Origin: Euryarchaeota archaeon UBA220
GTDB taxonomy: Archaea; Thermoplasmatota; Poseidoniia; Poseidoniales; Thalassarchaeaceae
DNA length: 8,801 nucleotides
Reading direction: 5' to 3'
NCBI GenBank assembly: GCA_002501885.1
Contig: DAON01000068.1
Coordinates: 1-8,801, forward strand
A program made the position numbers and the translations under genes. Of this stretch, positions 7,091-8,801 are shown piece after piece (position 1 is the stretch's first letter; each line of letters begins with the position of its first letter). Below the pieces are notes generated by a model. It did not search any database. It saw only the letters and a list, made by a program, of their open reading frames with translations, and was not told where the DNA came from.

Positions 7091-7110
7091 GATTTAGTAG
7101 GCTAAATCAT
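7089..7110 (+). repeat. Perfect 9-bp inverted repeat overlapping the AIM24 start codon
   Basis: The left arm ATGATTTAG (7089-7097), loop TAGG (7098-7101) and right arm CTAAATCAT (7102-7110) pair without mismatch. The right arm includes the first two bases of the ATG at 7109. The site lies between the TATA-like element and the gene, where a bound repressor would block initiation. In a transcript with a leader, it would fold into a hairpin that buries the start codon. Confidence 0.6.
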
Positions 7111-7819
7111 GGATATGGACTATGAGTTCGGACCAGCATTTACACTATTGACAGCAAACCTCGGCCCTGGTGAGTCGATTAAGGTAGAACCCGGCGCAAT
7201 GGTTGCACAATCATTCGATTTGGATATGCAGACTGGAATGAGTGGTGGCGGTGGAATTGGTGGATTCCTCAAGAGCGCGGTAAAGTCGGCATTTGGTGGA
7301 GAGTCTTTCTTCCTGAATACTTTCACAGCTGGCCCTAGCGGTGGTTGGATCTCAATGGCTCCTTCCGCCCCAGGAGATATCAACTCCTTCGATATCGAAT
7401 CTGGTCAGAATCTCTTCATGCAAGGGGGGGCGTTCATGGCCTGCTCTGCAAATGTCAGCTATGACACCCAGTTCCAAGGTGCAAAATCTCTGTTTACTGG
7501 AGAGAGTGCGTTCTTCCTCAGGGCATTCTCTGAGGGCGGTCCGGGACAGGTATACTACTGTGCATATGGAGCCATTAAGGAAGTTGAAGTTGCTCCTGAT
7601 GCACCAATAAAGGTGGACAGTGGACACTTGGTAGCATTTACTGATGGAGTTACCTACAAACCAGCTACTTCAGGTAAATTACTGTCTAAGACAAACTTGT
7701 TCGGGGGAGAGGGTCTCATATTGGAGTTGACAGGTTCCGGTAAGTGTTGGATTCAGACTAGAAATCTCGAGTCTCTGGCAAACAAGTTAATTCCATTCAT
7801 GCCAACGCCTAGCCAGTAA
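7109..7819 (+). CDS. AIM24 / TIGR00266 family protein
   Basis: This 236-residue protein has the full-length pattern of the TIGR00266/AIM24 family, a beta-rich fold related to the tryptophan RNA-binding attenuator protein; yeast AIM24 is mitochondrial, and the prokaryotic role is unknown. Family marks in order are GPGESIKVEPGAMVAQS (19-35), a Gly-rich loop with GGGGIGGFLKSAVKSAFGGE (46-65), FFLNTFTAG (67-75), APSAPGDI (84-91), the MQGGAFMAC segment (104-112), the LFTGESAFFLRAF stretch (128-140), YGAI (153-156), VDSGHLVAFTDGVTY (169-183) and the closing GEGLILELTGSGKCWIQTRNL (200-220). There is no signal peptide or clear membrane helix. The ATG at 7109 gives the normal family N-terminus (YEFGPAF). 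The gene follows the LOR-type gene and precedes the amidohydrolase by 23 bases. An inverted repeat lies at each end of it. Confidence 0.93.
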   Translation: MDMDYEFGPAFTLLTANLGPGESIKVEPGAMVAQSFDLDMQTGMSGGGGIGGFLKSAVKSAFGGESFFLNTFTAGPSGGWISMAPSAPGDINSFDIESGQNLFMQGGAFMACSANVSYDTQFQGAKSLFTGESAFFLRAFSEGGPGQVYYCAYGAIKEVEVAPDAPIKVDSGHLVAFTDGVTYKPATSGKLLSKTNLFGGEGLILELTGSGKCWIQTRNLESLANKLIPFMPTPSQ

Positions 7820-7820
7820 A

Positions 7821-7840
7821 CAAGTTTCTAGAGAAACTTG
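7821..7840 (+). repeat. Perfect 8-bp inverted repeat between AIM24 and the amidohydrolase
   Basis: The arms CAAGTTTC (7821-7828) and GAAACTTG (7833-7840) pair perfectly around TAGA. The site starts one base after the AIM24 TAA codon and ends two bases before the amidohydrolase ATG, so it fills almost the entire 23-base spacer. No T-run follows it, which argues against a simple terminator. It may be an operator, an RNA stem controlling downstream initiation, or a processing site. Confidence 0.55.
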
Positions 7841-7842
7841 AG

Positions 7843-8801
7843 ATGGGCCAACTAGTTGCGATAAGCATGGACGAGGGAGTACGCAGAGTCACCGAGACTC
7901 GTCTAATTGGCAATGACGGTGTTGTGCAAAGCGGTGACTTCCTTCTACATCCTGATGGTTCGTACACTGCTAGCAAGGGTGACGAAGATGTTGTTGAGAC
8001 AATAGATGGCTCTTCTCGCCTAGTAACACGCTCGCTACAGAATTGGCATACTCATCTTGCGATGATCCTCAATCGCGGGATGGGAGAGGGTTTGCCTCTG
8101 ATGGAATGGTTAGAGACTGCAATATTCCCAGTCGAGAAAAATTTGACCGCTGAGTTAGTGGAGATTGGCACTAGGGCTGCAGCAGCTGAGATGATTGCAA
8201 CCGGGACTACATTTGCTTGTGATATGTACTTCCACACTCAAACCATAGGTGAAACATTAGCGAAAACTGGAGTCAGGGCAGTTTTGTGTGGCCCAATTAC
8301 AGATGGATTGACTCCTAACTTCGAGCCTGGATCGGGGGATGCATTACGACATATGGAGAGTCTAATCAGAGGTCCATCTCCAAGACCTGGTAGAATCGAA
8401 TACGGGGTCGGTACTCATTCGGTGTATGTGTGCGATGAGGATACCCTGCTAAAGGGTTCAGAACTAGCAAAGAAAGCTGGAGCTATGTTGCATATTCATA
8501 CTTCGGAGACCCGGAAAGAAGTTGCGGACTGTCATGCGGAACATGGAATGTACCCAATCGAATATCTCGACTCCATAGGCTACTTCCAAGATGCAGAAGA
8601 AGGAGGTACCGTATGTGCCCATTGTGGTTGGGTGACGAAGAAAGAGATGAGGATCCTGGCAGGTCATGGAGTTCATGCTGTTCATTGTCCAACATCCAAT
8701 CAGAAGCTCGCCTGTGGAGGAACAATGTCCTACCCTGCAATGAAGGAAGCTGAGGTCGATGTCCGCTTGGGAACTGATGGTTCAGCAAGCAACAACTCCC
8801 T
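7843..8801 (+). CDS. Metal-dependent amidohydrolase, MTA/SAH deaminase-like (3' partial)
   Basis: The frame opens at ATG 7843 and runs off the right edge after 319 complete codons. The protein belongs to the TRZ/ATZ branch of the amidohydrolases and most resembles 5-methylthioadenosine/S-adenosylhomocysteine or 5'-deoxyadenosine deaminases, which act on adenosine compounds in methyl-group and SAM salvage. Conserved points are NWHTH with metal ligands H69 and H71, LPLMEWL (84-90), DMYFH (127-131), THS with H192, HIHTSE (217-222) with metal ligand H219 and catalytic E222, AHCGW with H260, HCPTSNQKLACG (281-292), and LGTDGSASNNS with metal ligand D312. About a quarter of the expected 420-440 residues is missing. 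An Arg that binds the substrate carboxylate in the Thermotoga enzyme appears to be Gly150 here, so SAH may not be the substrate. The short gap from AIM24 suggests co-transcription. Confidence 0.88.
   Translation, partial: MGQLVAISMDEGVRRVTETRLIGNDGVVQSGDFLLHPDGSYTASKGDEDVVETIDGSSRLVTRSLQNWHTHLAMILNRGMGEGLPLMEWLETAIFPVEKNLTAELVEIGTRAAAAEMIATGTTFACDMYFHTQTIGETLAKTGVRAVLCGPITDGLTPNFEPGSGDALRHMESLIRGPSPRPGRIEYGVGTHSVYVCDEDTLLKGSELAKKAGAMLHIHTSETRKEVADCHAEHGMYPIEYLDSIGYFQDAEEGGTVCAHCGWVTKKEMRILAGHGVHAVHCPTSNQKLACGGTMSYPAMKEAEVDVRLGTDGSASNNS

Noticed and set aside
8464..8788. Two overlapping minus-strand frames at the right end
   Set aside because: They are antisense to the conserved HIHTSE-to-GTDG part of the amidohydrolase and are His/Ser-rich shadows.
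1..8801. Defence island, prophage, CRISPR or mobile element
   Set aside because: No regularly spaced repeats, transposase, integrase, nuclease or phage structural motifs were seen; the genes look like ordinary chromosomal genes with similar base composition throughout.

Overview
The window looks like chromosomal DNA from an archaeon, most plausibly a marine planktonic euryarchaeote of the Marine Group II (Poseidoniales) type. This is inference, not a database result. The support is that genes are tightly packed with few Shine-Dalgarno sites, several start codons have an A/T-rich TATA-like element about 24-27 bases upstream (as expected for leaderless archaeal transcripts), gene ends carry short T-runs rather than bacterial hairpin-plus-U terminators, and the gene set is typical housekeeping and membrane functions. 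No rRNA, tRNA, CRISPR array, insertion sequence, integrase, phage gene or recognisable defence system was seen.

Layout from left to right. (1) A plus-strand gene, cut by the left edge, encodes an SRPBCC-SDR fusion of the TIGR01777/SDR39U1 family. (2) A convergent 77-residue two-helix membrane protein follows on the minus strand. (3) A large minus-strand RND/MMPL-type membrane protein (1069 aa) lies just downstream of (4) a minus-strand DnaJ-like co-chaperone that keeps only two of the four usual zinc-finger repeats. (5) Divergent from DnaJ, across an 83-base spacer, is a fumarylacetoacetate hydrolase (FAH) family enzyme, whose start I place at 5760. (6) Next is a LURP-one-related (tubby-like) protein. 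(7) It is followed by an AIM24/TIGR00266 protein. (8) Last is a metal-dependent amidohydrolase of the methylthioadenosine/S-adenosylhomocysteine deaminase type, cut by the right edge.

How the genes may work together. DnaJ and the RND gene are co-oriented with a 41-base gap and no clear terminator between them, so partial co-transcription is likely, although the RND gene also has its own TATA-like element. The tubby-like and AIM24 genes form a pair of small beta-rich, probably membrane-associated proteins. The amidohydrolase follows AIM24 by 23 bases and may be read from the same promoter. There is no evidence for one pathway linking all eight genes.

The most unusual signals are two perfect inverted repeats with four-base TAGR loops, placed directly at the starts of the AIM24 gene (7089-7110, overlapping the start codon) and the amidohydrolase gene (7821-7840, two bases before ATG). 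Also notable are the half zinc finger in DnaJ and an apparently altered substrate-binding position in the deaminase. I did not find a convincing new multi-gene system.
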